A stretch of 40,370 bases of DNA, from contig JAEETD010000021.1 in NCBI GenBank assembly GCA_016290175.1, positions 1 through 40,370 of the forward strand, written 5' to 3'. The position numbers and the translations under genes are program-made. A model generated the notes under the pieces. That model did no database searches, was not told the origin of the DNA, and worked only from the letters and a program-made list of their open reading frames with translations. The stretch's first letter is position 1, and every line of letters starts with the position of its first letter. Of the stretch, positions 1 to 8,178 are shown piece by piece. Source of the DNA: Prevotella sp. (GTDB lineage Bacteria > Bacteroidota > Bacteroidia > Bacteroidales > Bacteroidaceae).

Positions 1-2
1 AC

Positions 3-668
3 CGAATGACACTGCAAGTGACTTATGGTATGTCGAAGTTCACGAGTTTCCGAGCCATGCAGATTGATTCACTTATTCGCGTCTCAACAGCTGAACAAAT
101 CCGGGCTAACCCAGACAGTTACATAGGTGGCGAGACGTTTAGCATCTTCAAGAACTATCCGCAGGGGCGCTTCACCGTCATCGATAAGGTTTCCACAGAC
201 TGGTTCCTTTACGAAGAGGACATACCCGTGCAGGAATGGACGCTGACTGACGAGACGTGTGAGATATTGGGCTATGAATGTAAGAGTGCTGTGTGTGACT
301 TCCGTGGCCGACGGTGGACGGCATTCTATACAGACTCTGTGCCTGTTGCCGATGGACCGTGGAAGTTTGGTGGCCTGCCGGGGTTCATCATGCAAGTCTA
401 TGACGAGGGGCATCAGTATGAATTTACCTGTGTGGGCATAAACTCCAAAGCCGACCGAGCCATCACCATCCCCGAAGTGCCGTTCAACAAGACCACTCGC
501 CCCAAATTCTATGCCACTAAATTAAGGTTTGACACCGATCCCTTCACGTATATGATGAATGTAAATGGTGTCAACGTGAATGTGGTGGGTGCCGACGGCC
601 AACCTCGTACAGACATCACTCAACCACGAACCTTGAAATACGACTACATCGAACGCGACTGGAAGTAA
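3..668 (+). CDS. GLPGLI family protein, 5' end outside the window
   Basis: The reading frame is open to the left edge and holds the signature GGLPGFI, a variant of the GLPGLI motif that names this Bacteroidetes family of exported proteins of unknown function. The first methionine (position 6) is followed by no signal peptide, and the residues there resemble an internal strand of the family, so the true start should lie upstream of the window. About 220 residues are present. The stop is 6 bases before the start of a TonB-receptor-like gene; GLPGLI genes often sit next to such receptors, so the two probably form one operon and act at the cell envelope. No biochemical role can be given. Confidence 0.8.
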   Translation, partial: RMTLQVTYGMSKFTSFRAMQIDSLIRVSTAEQIRANPDSYIGGETFSIFKNYPQGRFTVIDKVSTDWFLYEEDIPVQEWTLTDETCEILGYECKSAVCDFRGRRWTAFYTDSVPVADGPWKFGGLPGFIMQVYDEGHQYEFTCVGINSKADRAITIPEVPFNKTTRPKFYATKLRFDTDPFTYMMNVNGVNVNVVGADGQPRTDITQPRTLKYDYIERDWK

Positions 669-674
669 TATCTG

Positions 675-3302
675 ATGAAACGACTCGCCATCCTAATATT
701 ATACGTGTACCTTCATCTGCCCCTCTGCTACGGACAGGTGAAGGCTTGGAGCAGCGAGAGCCATCGGGAGCTTGCTTCCGAATGGCCGAGTCGCGACAAG
801 TCTCGACCACAGGTCAAGACTCTCGTTGGCTCCGTGACCGACGAGGAAAGTGGCGAGCCTGTGGTAGGTGCCATCGTGCAGGCCGTAGGCGGCAAAAACT
901 ACACTTTTACCACCAATGACGGGCGTTTCTCCTTAAAGGGCGAAGCACGACAAATTCGTGTGCAGTCAATGGGCTATCGTAGTATCGTGGTAGATGTTAC
1001 CGAAAGCCCGATGCACATCAAGATGAAGCCGGAGGCCACACAACTGAAAGACGTTATCATTAAGGCTCCCGACATTATACAGAAAAGCGACACACTGGTA
1101 TATTCCATGAGTAAGTGGGTGCAAAAGCAAGACCGCAACATGGCCGACGTGCTACGTCGCTTGCCGGGTGTGGAGGTGGCCGAGGACGGAGGCATCAAAT
1201 ACAACGGCGAGCCTATCAACAAGTTCTATATCGACGGCTCTGACTTCGTGAACGACCGCTACGGCGTGGCCACCAACAACATTTCCCCTGACGATGTGGC
1301 CAGCGTGGAGATTATGGAGAACCATCAGCCCATAAAGGTGCTTGAAGGACTGGAGTTCTCACAACAAGCAGGACTGAACATCAAACTTAAAGAAGCTGCC
1401 CGTGCCCGCTGGATTGGCATTCTGAATGGCGGCATAGGTGCCGAGCCTCTGCTCTACGACGCATCCGTGTTTGCCATGCGCATTGCCAAGAAATGGCAGA
1501 ACATGGAAACACTGCGACTGAACGACACGGGATGGAATCCCAACAGCCAGAGCCAGCGGCATACTGATTACACCTCCCTCAGCAGTGGCTATAATGACAA
1601 TCCGTGGCCTGACTATATCGCTATCGGCACCACCTCTGCGCCGCTCGACGAACTGCGCACCCGCGACAATCTTTCGTTTCTGGCACAGTCGAGCAATGCT
1701 CGCCATGTGGCCGATGGTGTTGATGTCAAACTGAATGCCACCTATCAAGCTGACCGCTTGGATTTCACCAATTCCTGCACCACTCGCTATTTCGACAAGA
1801 ACATCCCCTCGTTCTTAGAGCAGAACACTATGCGCAGCCGCGAACACCAACTAAACGGCGAATGGTCGCTGCAACTGAACCGGCGCAATAACTACCTGAA
1901 GGACAATCTCAGCGTGGATGCCCAGTGGAATCATGCTACGTCTGCCGTCAGCGGTACGCAAACGTTGCGGCAACAGTCCGACCTCCCATCCCTTGACATC
2001 ACCAACGATTTGCAACTAGTTCGCCGCCTCGACAGCCATCTGCTGACTATCTCGTCGTACAACCGTTACACACATCGGCCCCATTCGCTTACTGCCGGCA
2101 GTGTTCTGCAAGACCTCACCACCGACGACTTCCGTTCTATTACTGAAGCCCGCTATGGCTGGCTTCTGCGTCGTTGGTCTTTCTACGCCCGTGGCGGCAT
2201 CGACCTCAATCTGCATCGTTTCCAAAGTACTCTCAGTGGTCTCATGCTGCCCGACTATCCTTTGAAGGGCCGTCGAAACTTCACCGTCCTCAAAACTTAC
2301 GCCTCGCCCGAAGCCCGTTATCAGCACCGTCGCTGGTGGCTTACGTTCTCACTGCCCATTAGCTACTATTATTATCATGTGGCAGACCGACTGGCCGATA
2401 CCTCTACGGAAAAACACTTTATGTCCATCTCGCCAATGGTCTATGTTCGCCACCAACTCACGGCCAAGACCGAGCTCTCTGCTTATCTCAATTACAGTCT
2501 CCAGCCAGTCGCGCCAAGCAGTTATACGCAAACCGTCATTATGTCTGACTTCCGAAACCTCACTTTTCAGACACCATCCACAGAAAGCATACGGCAACGT
2601 TCGGCTTTCGTTAGGCTTCGTTATCGAAACCCCATCACCTCGCTCTTTGCCAATCTCTCAGCCAAATACGAACAGGACTATCAGCTCCTGATGCAAAACC
2701 AGCTGTTCATCGGCGACCGCATTCTTACTGCTTTTGTTGCCTGTGGAAACAATATTTCCATCACTCAACTCAATGGCGGCATCAGCAAAGGTCTATGGTC
2801 AGCCAAAATCACCGTAGGCATTGATGCGTCTTTCGGGCACTCCAGCGCCAGGATGATGCGTCAGAACGTGGAACAGCCTAACACCTCCACCTTCATCACC
2901 CTTGCGCCCAAATTCACTGGCAAATTCACGCGCTGGCTCTCCTCTGACTATCGACTGACTTACACTAACAACCAATACAAGGTCGATGCAGTAAAGGCCA
3001 TCCACAGTGCACTGCGCCAAAACCTCTCCGTTACACTCCTGCCTACTGACCAATGGCATATTGCTTTCGGCGCAGAGCATTACTACACGCGCTTTTCCAC
3101 CGGCCAGACCGCCAGCATCATTTTCCTTGATGCCTCTGTCCGCTGGCTCCTTTCCAAAAGCGTTGACATCTCTCTTGCCGCCACCAATCTCCTCGACGAA
3201 ACCGACTATCGCTACACATCCTTCGGCTCCCTCTCAGAATCTTTGTATTCCTTCACCATACGACCAAGAAATATAATCATCAAAATGCAAATCAAGATAT
3301 AG
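675..3302 (+). CDS. TonB-dependent receptor-like outer-membrane protein with carboxypeptidase-regulatory-like domain
   Basis: 875 residues. A signal peptide (about 1-20) is followed by a carboxypeptidase-regulatory-like beta-sandwich at about 50-115 (GSVTDEESGEPVVGAIV, then FTTNDGRFSL and MGYRS). A plug-like region at about 125-240 contains LRRLPGVEV and FYIDGSDF, and the rest is a long beta-barrel rich in aromatic and polar residues. This is the layout of the 'outer membrane beta-barrel' receptors that accompany GLPGLI proteins, not of a full-length SusC (about 1000-1100 residues). Such proteins sit in the outer membrane and are thought to move or display an unknown ligand; no TonB box was identified. 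It is translated 6 bases after the GLPGLI gene, so co-transcription is likely. Confidence 0.85.
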   Translation: MKRLAILILYVYLHLPLCYGQVKAWSSESHRELASEWPSRDKSRPQVKTLVGSVTDEESGEPVVGAIVQAVGGKNYTFTTNDGRFSLKGEARQIRVQSMGYRSIVVDVTESPMHIKMKPEATQLKDVIIKAPDIIQKSDTLVYSMSKWVQKQDRNMADVLRRLPGVEVAEDGGIKYNGEPINKFYIDGSDFVNDRYGVATNNISPDDVASVEIMENHQPIKVLEGLEFSQQAGLNIKLKEAARARWIGILNGGIGAEPLLYDASVFAMRIAKKWQNMETLRLNDTGWNPNSQSQRHTDYTSLSSGYNDNPWPDYIAIGTTSAPLDELRTRDNLSFLAQSSNARHVADGVDVKLNATYQADRLDFTNSCTTRYFDKNIPSFLEQNTMRSREHQLNGEWSLQLNRRNNYLKDNLSVDAQWNHATSAVSGTQTLRQQSDLPSLDITNDLQLVRRLDSHLLTISSYNRYTHRPHSLTAGSVLQDLTTDDFRSITEARYGWLLRRWSFYARGGIDLNLHRFQSTLSGLMLPDYPLKGRRNFTVLKTYASPEARYQHRRWWLTFSLPISYYYYHVADRLADTSTEKHFMSISPMVYVRHQLTAKTELSAYLNYSLQPVAPSSYTQTVIMSDFRNLTFQTPSTESIRQRSAFVRLRYRNPITSLFANLSAKYEQDYQLLMQNQLFIGDRILTAFVACGNNISITQLNGGISKGLWSAKITVGIDASFGHSSARMMRQNVEQPNTSTFITLAPKFTGKFTRWLSSDYRLTYTNNQYKVDAVKAIHSALRQNLSVTLLPTDQWHIAFGAEHYYTRFSTGQTASIIFLDASVRWLLSKSVDISLAATNLLDETDYRYTSFGSLSESLYSFTIRPRNIIIKMQIKI

Positions 3303-3313
3303 TAACGAAACAA

Positions 3314-3901
3314 ATGAAAACAAAGAAGATTTGGAGAATCGCTTTTATGATGCTTGCTGCTTTCTCCCTCGCCTCTTGCAGCAGCGACGAACCAAGGTAT
3401 ACCGACCCGGAGGCACACGAAAAGACTGTGCAGCTAAATGAGCAGTACGGGCCGCTCATGGTCGGCACATGGCACTACGAGAAAATCGGAGAGCGGCATC
3501 GGTATTTCGAGCGGCTGACCTTCAAGGATGATGGAACGTTTACTGGCTTTCGCAAATGGCAGTGCCGCGAGTTGGTCACTATCGACGGCAAGGAGCAATA
3601 CACAGATTGGCAGAATGCAGGTCAGCCCACAGGCTGGGGAGATGAGGAAGGCCCGATGAACGGCACATTTACAGGAACATGGCAGCTAAGATACTGGAAC
3701 CCAGAGGGCGAAGGCAGCACGAAACGAAACTGTCTGCAACTGGAAGCAAAGTACGACGAAGAGCGAAAATACATGGCCTACTCCTACGTTGCCACATTCG
3801 ACTATGCCGATAAGACTACGCTCCGTTTCCAAGGCTATTATGCCAAGGACGAAGACGGTTGGGTGAATTTCCAGCGAGGCGATGCAGAAGCAAGTTTCTG
3901 A
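3314..3901 (+). CDS. Lipoprotein, possible lipocalin-like domain
   Basis: 195 residues. The N-terminus is a lipoprotein signal peptide ending in LASC, with Cys22 the predicted lipidated residue, followed by SSDEP. The mature part contains VGTWHYEKIG, RLTFKDDGTFTG and FTGTWQLRYW. Alternating 'GTW...F..dGt' blocks of this kind recall lipocalin-like or DUF5004-type domains of Bacteroidetes lipoproteins, but the assignment is only by pattern. It starts 11 bases after the receptor gene and probably belongs to the same operon. The next gene is a truncated relative sharing the SCxSDEP segment, so there was once a tandem pair. Confidence 0.7.
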   Translation: MKTKKIWRIAFMMLAAFSLASCSSDEPRYTDPEAHEKTVQLNEQYGPLMVGTWHYEKIGERHRYFERLTFKDDGTFTGFRKWQCRELVTIDGKEQYTDWQNAGQPTGWGDEEGPMNGTFTGTWQLRYWNPEGEGSTKRNCLQLEAKYDEERKYMAYSYVATFDYADKTTLRFQGYYAKDEDGWVNFQRGDAEASF

Positions 3902-3918
3902 AAACAGTTAATCACTGG

Positions 3919-4080
3919 ATGAACAAAGCAAAACTTCTCTTCCTCCTGATTGCCGCCCTCGCATTCGCCTCTTGCGGCAGCGACGAACCAAGTATAGCTA
4001 TGCCTAATGGAATTTTATACCCTGCGACCTCCGCTTCGGCTTCATCATACCGACAGCCGTGCTTAAACATCTCGCCCTGA
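3919..4080 (+). pseudogene. Truncated lipoprotein gene (paralogue of the preceding gene) cut at the island junction
   Basis: A convincing lipoprotein signal peptide (MNKAKLLFLLIAALAFASC, Cys19) is followed by GSDEP, matching the SSDEP of the gene upstream. At DNA level both genes share CAGCGACGAACCAAG and then TATA with one base missing here. After about 3997 similarity stops, and the frame runs on as a meaningless tail to the stop at 4078-4080, antisense to the 3' end of the relaxase gene. The rest of the lipoprotein is not seen elsewhere in the window. The best reading is a gene cut by insertion or deletion at the edge of the mobile island. The short product could still be made as a small lipopeptide. 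Confidence 0.65.
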
Positions 4081-6265
4081 ACTTCTTTTCATCCTCGTCG
4101 TCCTTCTTTTTGGGAAGTTCGTTGCTTTCTCCTCCGCCTCCACAGCCAGTTGATACTGTCGTGGCCCCGTCAAGATAGCCAAAGATGAGACACACTGCTG
4201 CAGACGCGGCTCTTGATGCTGCATCGGCAACGGCCATTTCCAATTCCTGAGCGACAGAGCCCATCATGGATGTAGCCTCCTTTATGAGGTCGTATCCTTG
4301 TTCGGCTATGTGTTTGATGATGCTTTCTGTGGCCAGCTCAATGGCTTCGGCTCTGGTGGCTACAGGAATATCCCGGAACGAACAGGCATAGCTGAGCAGG
4401 TTCTTAATATCATCCAGTCGATTCTTCGGGTCTTTCCTGAGCGTGTTCAGAATATCTTTCTTCTGTTCATTGGTCATGTAGTTCTTGTCAAGAGTTGGAT
4501 CGACGAGGATGTTCTTCGCCTTGGTAACACCTGGCCAGGCAAATTCGAGCATTCTCTCTGTCTCAGGCATACGCTTTGCCGCTTCTTGTGCTTCGTCTCT
4601 CTCTTTAACGACGTGCTCGTATGAAGTTTTATTGATGCCCGCTTTTTCGAGTTCGTTATATTTGAGAACTTTTGTCTCGGATTCTGCCAACCGCTTCTTA
4701 ATGTCCTTATATAATTCCCTGTTAGCATCTGCTATGGCTCGTTTCTGAGCATTGCCAACGACACTGAACAATATGGTCTGCTTATCCGTCAATATGGCCT
4801 TGACCCTCTTCTGTATTGTGCTGTTGTATGTAACAAAGGTTTTTTCATCATAAACCTTGTCTATCTCTCTCATTGCTATGGCTTCCAGTTCCTGCACTGT
4901 TAATGGAGGATTGACCGAGGTAATCCGAGGATGGTTCTTCAGAGGCGAGGACAGCTTTTCAATCACGTCGGATGGTATGGTAAAGGTGATATCTTGCAGG
5001 GCCTTGACATATCTCTCCACACTCTGGTACGGGGTTAAGGTGACCGACCGCAAAACATCCACCTCCTTCTGAACTTCCTCTTTCTCCTGCTTCAGCTTGT
5101 CTATTTCCCTTCTGTTTGATGAAATGGAGACTTGCTGACGATCAATGATGCCCTGCTGTTCTACTGTCTTGTCGATGGCAGTGTCTCGCAGTCTCAGCGC
5201 CTCGTCCTTTTCCTTGACGGCAGCGTCCTTCTCCTTGATGACAGCGTCCTTCTCCTTGATGACAGCATCTTTTTCTCTGACGGCAGCGTCTCTTATTTCG
5301 TTAGCCTCCTTCGCTTCTTTTTGGGCTTTAGCCTTCGCTTCTTCCGCCATCTTTTTCTCGTGAGCCTGTTGCTTAGTGAGACGCTTACGCTTCCGGCGTT
5401 CTTCTGGGTCAAGAAGCTTCCAGACATCACCACGCTCCAGCCCCCATTTGGAGCCTACGTGTTCGTAATACTTATCATGCAGTTCCGACATCTTCTCGCT
5501 TCGTTCCTTCTTGGTACTCCCGAAGAATGTGGCAAAGCTGATGGTGCGAACCATCCCGCGCACTGCCGGACGATACTGCCGTTTCTTCTCTTCCGGCAGC
5601 GCATCGTACTTGCCCTGCGGCAGCTTAACCAACTCACCGATATGCTTTCCTTTTGTGTATCTTACGTCGTTGCCGTCAGCATCAATCTTGACATAGCCGC
5701 CAACGTTGCCACGTTGCTTCATCATGGCAACGGGTACAATGTTGACGTGCGCATGCGGTTCGGTTTCGTCGAGATGAACCTCAAAGCCGATGACATTCTC
5801 CTTGCCATACATCTTGCACGCGAAGTTATAACTGTCAACAGCCCATTGCTCAATGGCCTTCTCTCGAGTGACATTCCAGTTATGCCAGGTCGATGGGTTG
5901 CGCTCGTAATTAACCTCTTGACTACCGAAAGCCAGCTGCTGCATCAATTCAGTACTGCCCGACAGGATAAGCTCGACGTATGCATTCTGTTGATTAGACG
6001 CTCCAGCCTTGTACTCCTTGAAGTCAATATTTTTCAATACATTCTGGTAACGGTCATATAGATGAACCTCCTGGCTTCCCAGAGGCTTTATCTCTCCATT
6101 GATCACTTCAAAGTTCAAAGCATGACGTGACCAGTCATAATTGTTGATGGGATTCTCGTTCTTAAGTCTGTACGAGTCCTCATCCCATTCCAGTCTCTCG
6201 TTTTCTATTGCATTTCCAGCCGAGAGACTTTTGCCTTTACCGGCATGTGCTACTCCTTTTGCCAT
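4004..6265 (-). CDS. MobV-family relaxase (plasmid mobilization/recombination protein)
   Basis: 753 residues. The N-terminal third carries the MobV/Pre relaxase fold with the metal-binding motif HLDETEPHAH (HxDxxxPHxH) at about 163-172. Just before it is ENVIGFEV, and after it NIVPVAMMKQRGNVGGYVK. Family members nick one strand at oriT and pilot DNA during conjugative mobilization. Residues about 290-400 form a strongly charged coiled coil with near-identical heptads (repeated KEKDAVI), and the C-terminus has a Gly-rich stretch followed by KKKDDEDEKKF and MMKPKRR, as is common in Bacteroidetes relaxases. The gene therefore seems nearly full length although its stop lies within about 10 bases of the island junction. 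A hairpin-rich leader lies upstream. No MobA/MobC accessory gene or integrase accompanies it. Confidence 0.88.
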   Translation of the reverse strand: MAKGVAHAGKGKSLSAGNAIENERLEWDEDSYRLKNENPINNYDWSRHALNFEVINGEIKPLGSQEVHLYDRYQNVLKNIDFKEYKAGASNQQNAYVELILSGSTELMQQLAFGSQEVNYERNPSTWHNWNVTREKAIEQWAVDSYNFACKMYGKENVIGFEVHLDETEPHAHVNIVPVAMMKQRGNVGGYVKIDADGNDVRYTKGKHIGELVKLPQGKYDALPEEKKRQYRPAVRGMVRTISFATFFGSTKKERSEKMSELHDKYYEHVGSKWGLERGDVWKLLDPEERRKRKRLTKQQAHEKKMAEEAKAKAQKEAKEANEIRDAAVREKDAVIKEKDAVIKEKDAAVKEKDEALRLRDTAIDKTVEQQGIIDRQQVSISSNRREIDKLKQEKEEVQKEVDVLRSVTLTPYQSVERYVKALQDITFTIPSDVIEKLSSPLKNHPRITSVNPPLTVQELEAIAMREIDKVYDEKTFVTYNSTIQKRVKAILTDKQTILFSVVGNAQKRAIADANRELYKDIKKRLAESETKVLKYNELEKAGINKTSYEHVVKERDEAQEAAKRMPETERMLEFAWPGVTKAKNILVDPTLDKNYMTNEQKKDILNTLRKDPKNRLDDIKNLLSYACSFRDIPVATRAEAIELATESIIKHIAEQGYDLIKEATSMMGSVAQELEMAVADAASRAASAAVCLIFGYLDGATTVSTGCGGGGESNELPKKKDDEDEKKFRARCLSTAVGMMKPKRRSQGIKFH
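5201..5284 (-). repeat. 21-bp tandem repeats encoding coiled-coil heptads in the relaxase
   Basis: Two adjacent 21-bp units at 5222-5242 and 5243-5263 are practically identical, with degenerate units on either side. Each encodes one heptad of the KEKDAVI type, so unit number can change without breaking the frame or the coiled coil. Confidence 0.7.
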
Positions 6266-6295
6266 AATACTAATATTTAAAAACGAAACAATTTA

Positions 6296-6585
6296 CTTAT
6301 CGGGTCCAGGGATTCACCTGGTCAGAGTTCTTAGAGGCAGATGCCTCTGAGCGGGGCGGTCAAGGGGGAGGGTCACCCCCTTGCGAGGTTCCATAGGGCG
6401 AGCAGCCCTGGGCGGGTTCTCAGGGCTGCGTCCTGAGCGGAGGGTGCAGGGAGAAACCCACTCCCTGTTGGGGCATCCAATGGGGTGAAACCCCATGGCC
6501 TAATGGGGATTTTGAGTGAATTTGCTTAGCAAATTTCGAGAAAATCCCTTATTAGGTTCAGGGATTATCTTGAAAGTCCTCTTTC
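6296..6585 (-). promoter_or_regulatory. Hairpin-rich relaxase leader, probable oriT region
   Basis: No ORF fills this stretch, but it holds a run of inverted repeats: CCAGG...CCTGG (about 6305-6321), AGAGGCA-GA-TGCCTCT (about 6333-6348), GCAGCCCT...AGGGCTGC (6402-6429), ATGGGGT-GAA-ACCCCAT (6480-6496), and a nested structure in which AATTTGC-TTA-GCAAATT sits between near-complementary arms about 6501-6513 and 6541-6554. A minus-strand promoter-like box at 6592-6599 would transcribe it as a roughly 320-nt leader of the relaxase mRNA. Position directly upstream of a MobV gene is where oriT is normally found. The nick site is not identified. Confidence 0.5.
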
Positions 6586-6591
6586 CCGCGA

Positions 6592-6599
6592 CAAAGTTA
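6592..6599 (-). promoter_or_regulatory. Promoter -7 box for the relaxase leader transcript
   Basis: On the minus strand this reads TAACTTTG, matching TAnnTTTG. CTTG lies exactly 20 bases upstream at 6620-6623, close to the TTTG -33 box. The start site would fall near 6585. Confidence 0.5.
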
Positions 6600-6742
6600 C
6601 GGATTCTTTCTGAGACGTACAAGTTTCTGCTGGGATATCTTCACTTTCTTAGATATCTTTAACAGACGGCAAGGACTAATAGTCAGGGTTCGGAATACTG
6701 TCCCGAAGCGTTCAGCACCTTAGAGCGACCATAAGGGGGGTT

Positions 6743-6804
6743 AGAGAGGGCTGCTCGATAGAGCCGCCAGACGAACGTTAAACGTCGGCTGGTCATGCCC
6801 TCTC
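6743..6804. repeat. Long imperfect inverted repeat in the relaxase/winged-helix intergenic region
   Basis: Outer arms GAGAGGGC and GCCCTCTC enclose a shorter internal inverted repeat around GAACGTTAAACGTC. It lies between the leader of the relaxase and the iteron array, where a transfer or replication origin would be expected. No coding potential is seen here. Confidence 0.45.
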
Positions 6805-6823
6805 CGTCATTATAACGATTCGA

Positions 6824-7005
6824 AATTATGACGCATTAGAAAAGTCCGCTATCATGATCCGGTCATAAAGCTTTCCCGTCCCGTTCACTTAACGCATCAC
6901 AATTCTGGCACATTAACAAATATTATGACTCACAATCATGATACATTAAAATTATATTTGTACCTTTGTCAACGAATATAATAACTCATAATTCTGACAT
7001 ATTAA
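6824..7005 (+). repeat. Four iteron-like direct repeats upstream of the winged-helix gene
   Basis: Four 16-bp copies: AATTATGACGCATTAG (6824), AATTCTGGCACATTAA (6901), AATCATGATACATTAA (6934) and AATTCTGACATATTAA (6990). Start-to-start distances are 77, 33 and 56 bp, close to 7, 3 and 5 helical turns at 11 bp per turn, so all copies would face the same side of the helix. The third overlaps the expected -33 position of the gene's promoter and the fourth lies in its untranslated leader. They are probably binding sites for the downstream protein, either as autoregulatory operators or as origin iterons. Weaker copies occur near 6850 and 6921. Confidence 0.6.
6961..6968 (+). promoter_or_regulatory. 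Promoter -7 box of the winged-helix gene
   Basis: TACCTTTG matches the Bacteroidetes -7 consensus. The expected -33 position (around 6937-6940, CATG) lies inside the third iteron-like repeat. A purine-rich ribosome site AGGAGG at 7013-7018 precedes the ATG at 7026; such a strong Shine-Dalgarno is unusual for this phylum and supports the start. Confidence 0.65.
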
Positions 7006-7025
7006 ATATCATAGGAGGTTAAGAT

Positions 7026-8063
7026 ATGACTTATGAGAATCTGAAAGATAGTCTGGCCGGAGAACCTGGTAAGATATTCGTCAAGAATCTGACCGTGAGT
7101 ATATACGACTTCACTGTAAAGATTTCTGCCAAGTATGGTAGCTACGACTTCATACATTACCGCATCTTCGATGAGGTGACCGTCAGGGAGTATACTGGCC
7201 GACTGACGAGGTTCAACGAGCCTGATCCAGATCACTATCGTTTCGACTGTGTGTTCTTCGTTGAGCCAAACCAAGCGGCTCTTAATAAGAAGCAGGTTTA
7301 TACTGTCGGTATCAAACTAAAGAACAATAAGAACGACTTGATGAACGATGATAATATGGAGCATTATATCGGCTATACAGATTTCTTCTTCATAGGAGTT
7401 CCTGAAGGACTTGTTGCTGACGCAATCAATCGCGCATACAACAATGAGTTCATTGGGGTATTCTGTGTTGACAATGGAAAGATTCACCTCATGCCCCATC
7501 GGATTAATCCCACTGTAGAGCGTCAGAAGAATTTGCTTGAGCAGATTATGTATAGTAGTATGTTTAAAGCAGATTTCAAGAATAACATATCTTTCAAAGT
7601 TGATGACGTGGAAATCATTCCTCCTACCTTTAATAATATAAAGAAGGGGAATGCACAAGAGACTACGACAACTATAGAGCAAAGTATCTCAACAAAGGAT
7701 GAGAGATTGTTTGCTCGTGAAAAAGAATTGCAACGTCAAGAAAGGCATAATACTAAGGTTGCAATCATACAGCAGGAGTTAAACGACTTGAACAAGGATG
7801 TTCCTTCTGAAATTACCCAGACACTCAGCCGACTATCACTTGGTGACCAACGCGTCTATCATGTTATTAGGCGCAATGGTGGTGCGCAAGCCCAAGACAT
7901 CGCAGATCTTATACCTAAGTTGGAAGGAATTGACAATCCCAGTCTTTCTACAATTAAGCGTAGTATAGCTGCCCTGACGGCAGTTGGACTTGTCAAACGA
8001 GTAGGCAGTCGCAAGACAGGGCAATACATGGTTAATGAGGTTGTTTACGACAAAGATAAATAA
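7026..8063 (+). CDS. MmcB-like degenerate nuclease fold fused to a winged helix; island regulator or replication initiator
   Basis: 345 residues. Residues about 40-160 read like the MmcB-type PD-(D/E)XK fold: YRFDCVFF (Asp74), then VGIKLKNNKNDLMNDDNMEHY (95-113, written here only to show order), then FFFIGVPEGL and FIGVFCVDNGKIHLMP. In MmcB-like enzymes the position before the x-Lys is normally Glu (GIExK); here it is Lys97 (GIKLK), so catalysis is probably lost. Residues 220-255 look like a charged helix or coiled coil, and 265-335 form a winged helix (RVYHVIRRNGGAQAQDIA, then LSTIKRSIAALTAVGLVKRV). With iteron-like repeats in its promoter it is probably a DNA-binding regulator or replication initiator of the island. 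I know of no named family; the nuclease-fold assignment is by pattern only. Confidence 0.6.
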   Translation: MTYENLKDSLAGEPGKIFVKNLTVSIYDFTVKISAKYGSYDFIHYRIFDEVTVREYTGRLTRFNEPDPDHYRFDCVFFVEPNQAALNKKQVYTVGIKLKNNKNDLMNDDNMEHYIGYTDFFFIGVPEGLVADAINRAYNNEFIGVFCVDNGKIHLMPHRINPTVERQKNLLEQIMYSSMFKADFKNNISFKVDDVEIIPPTFNNIKKGNAQETTTTIEQSISTKDERLFAREKELQRQERHNTKVAIIQQELNDLNKDVPSEITQTLSRLSLGDQRVYHVIRRNGGAQAQDIADLIPKLEGIDNPSLSTIKRSIAALTAVGLVKRVGSRKTGQYMVNEVVYDKDK

Positions 8064-8132
8064 CAGCAGCCCTCACCTTGAAGAGCTCTCACAACCATTA
8101 TCACGGGAATACCACGGGAATTACGAAAAAGA

Positions 8133-8171
8133 AAAATCGCTAAGTAACTGATTATCAGTCTCTTAGCGATT
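8133..8171 (-). terminator. Rho-independent terminator of tRNA-Pro
   Basis: AATCGCTAAG (8135-8144) pairs with CTTAGCGATT (8162-8171), with a further ACTGAT/ATCAGT stem inside. Read on the minus strand it follows tRNA-Pro by 7 bases and ends in a T-rich run. Confidence 0.75.
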
Positions 8172-8178
8172 CTCTCAG

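Larger units (their letters stand above)
3997..8178. mobile_element. Remnant of a mobilizable island between a broken lipoprotein gene and tRNA-Pro
   Basis: The left boundary is inferred from the point where the truncated lipoprotein loses similarity to its neighbour. The right boundary is less certain: DNA up to the 3' side of tRNA-Pro is a natural limit because tRNA 3' ends are common integration sites. Contents are a MobV relaxase, a structured leader/probable oriT, iteron-like repeats and a winged-helix protein. No integrase, no convincing att repeat and no remaining lipoprotein 3' end were found, so this looks like a decayed or deletion-derived element. The exact limits are inference. 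Confidence 0.5.

Noticed and set aside
5132..6061. 309-residue plus-strand ORF opposite the relaxase gene
   Set aside because: It is a shadow of the relaxase coding strand, with repeats that mirror the heptads and no recognisable domain.
8101..8122. CACGGGAAT twice near the tRNA as integration scars
   Set aside because: Too short, and no counterpart was found at the left junction.
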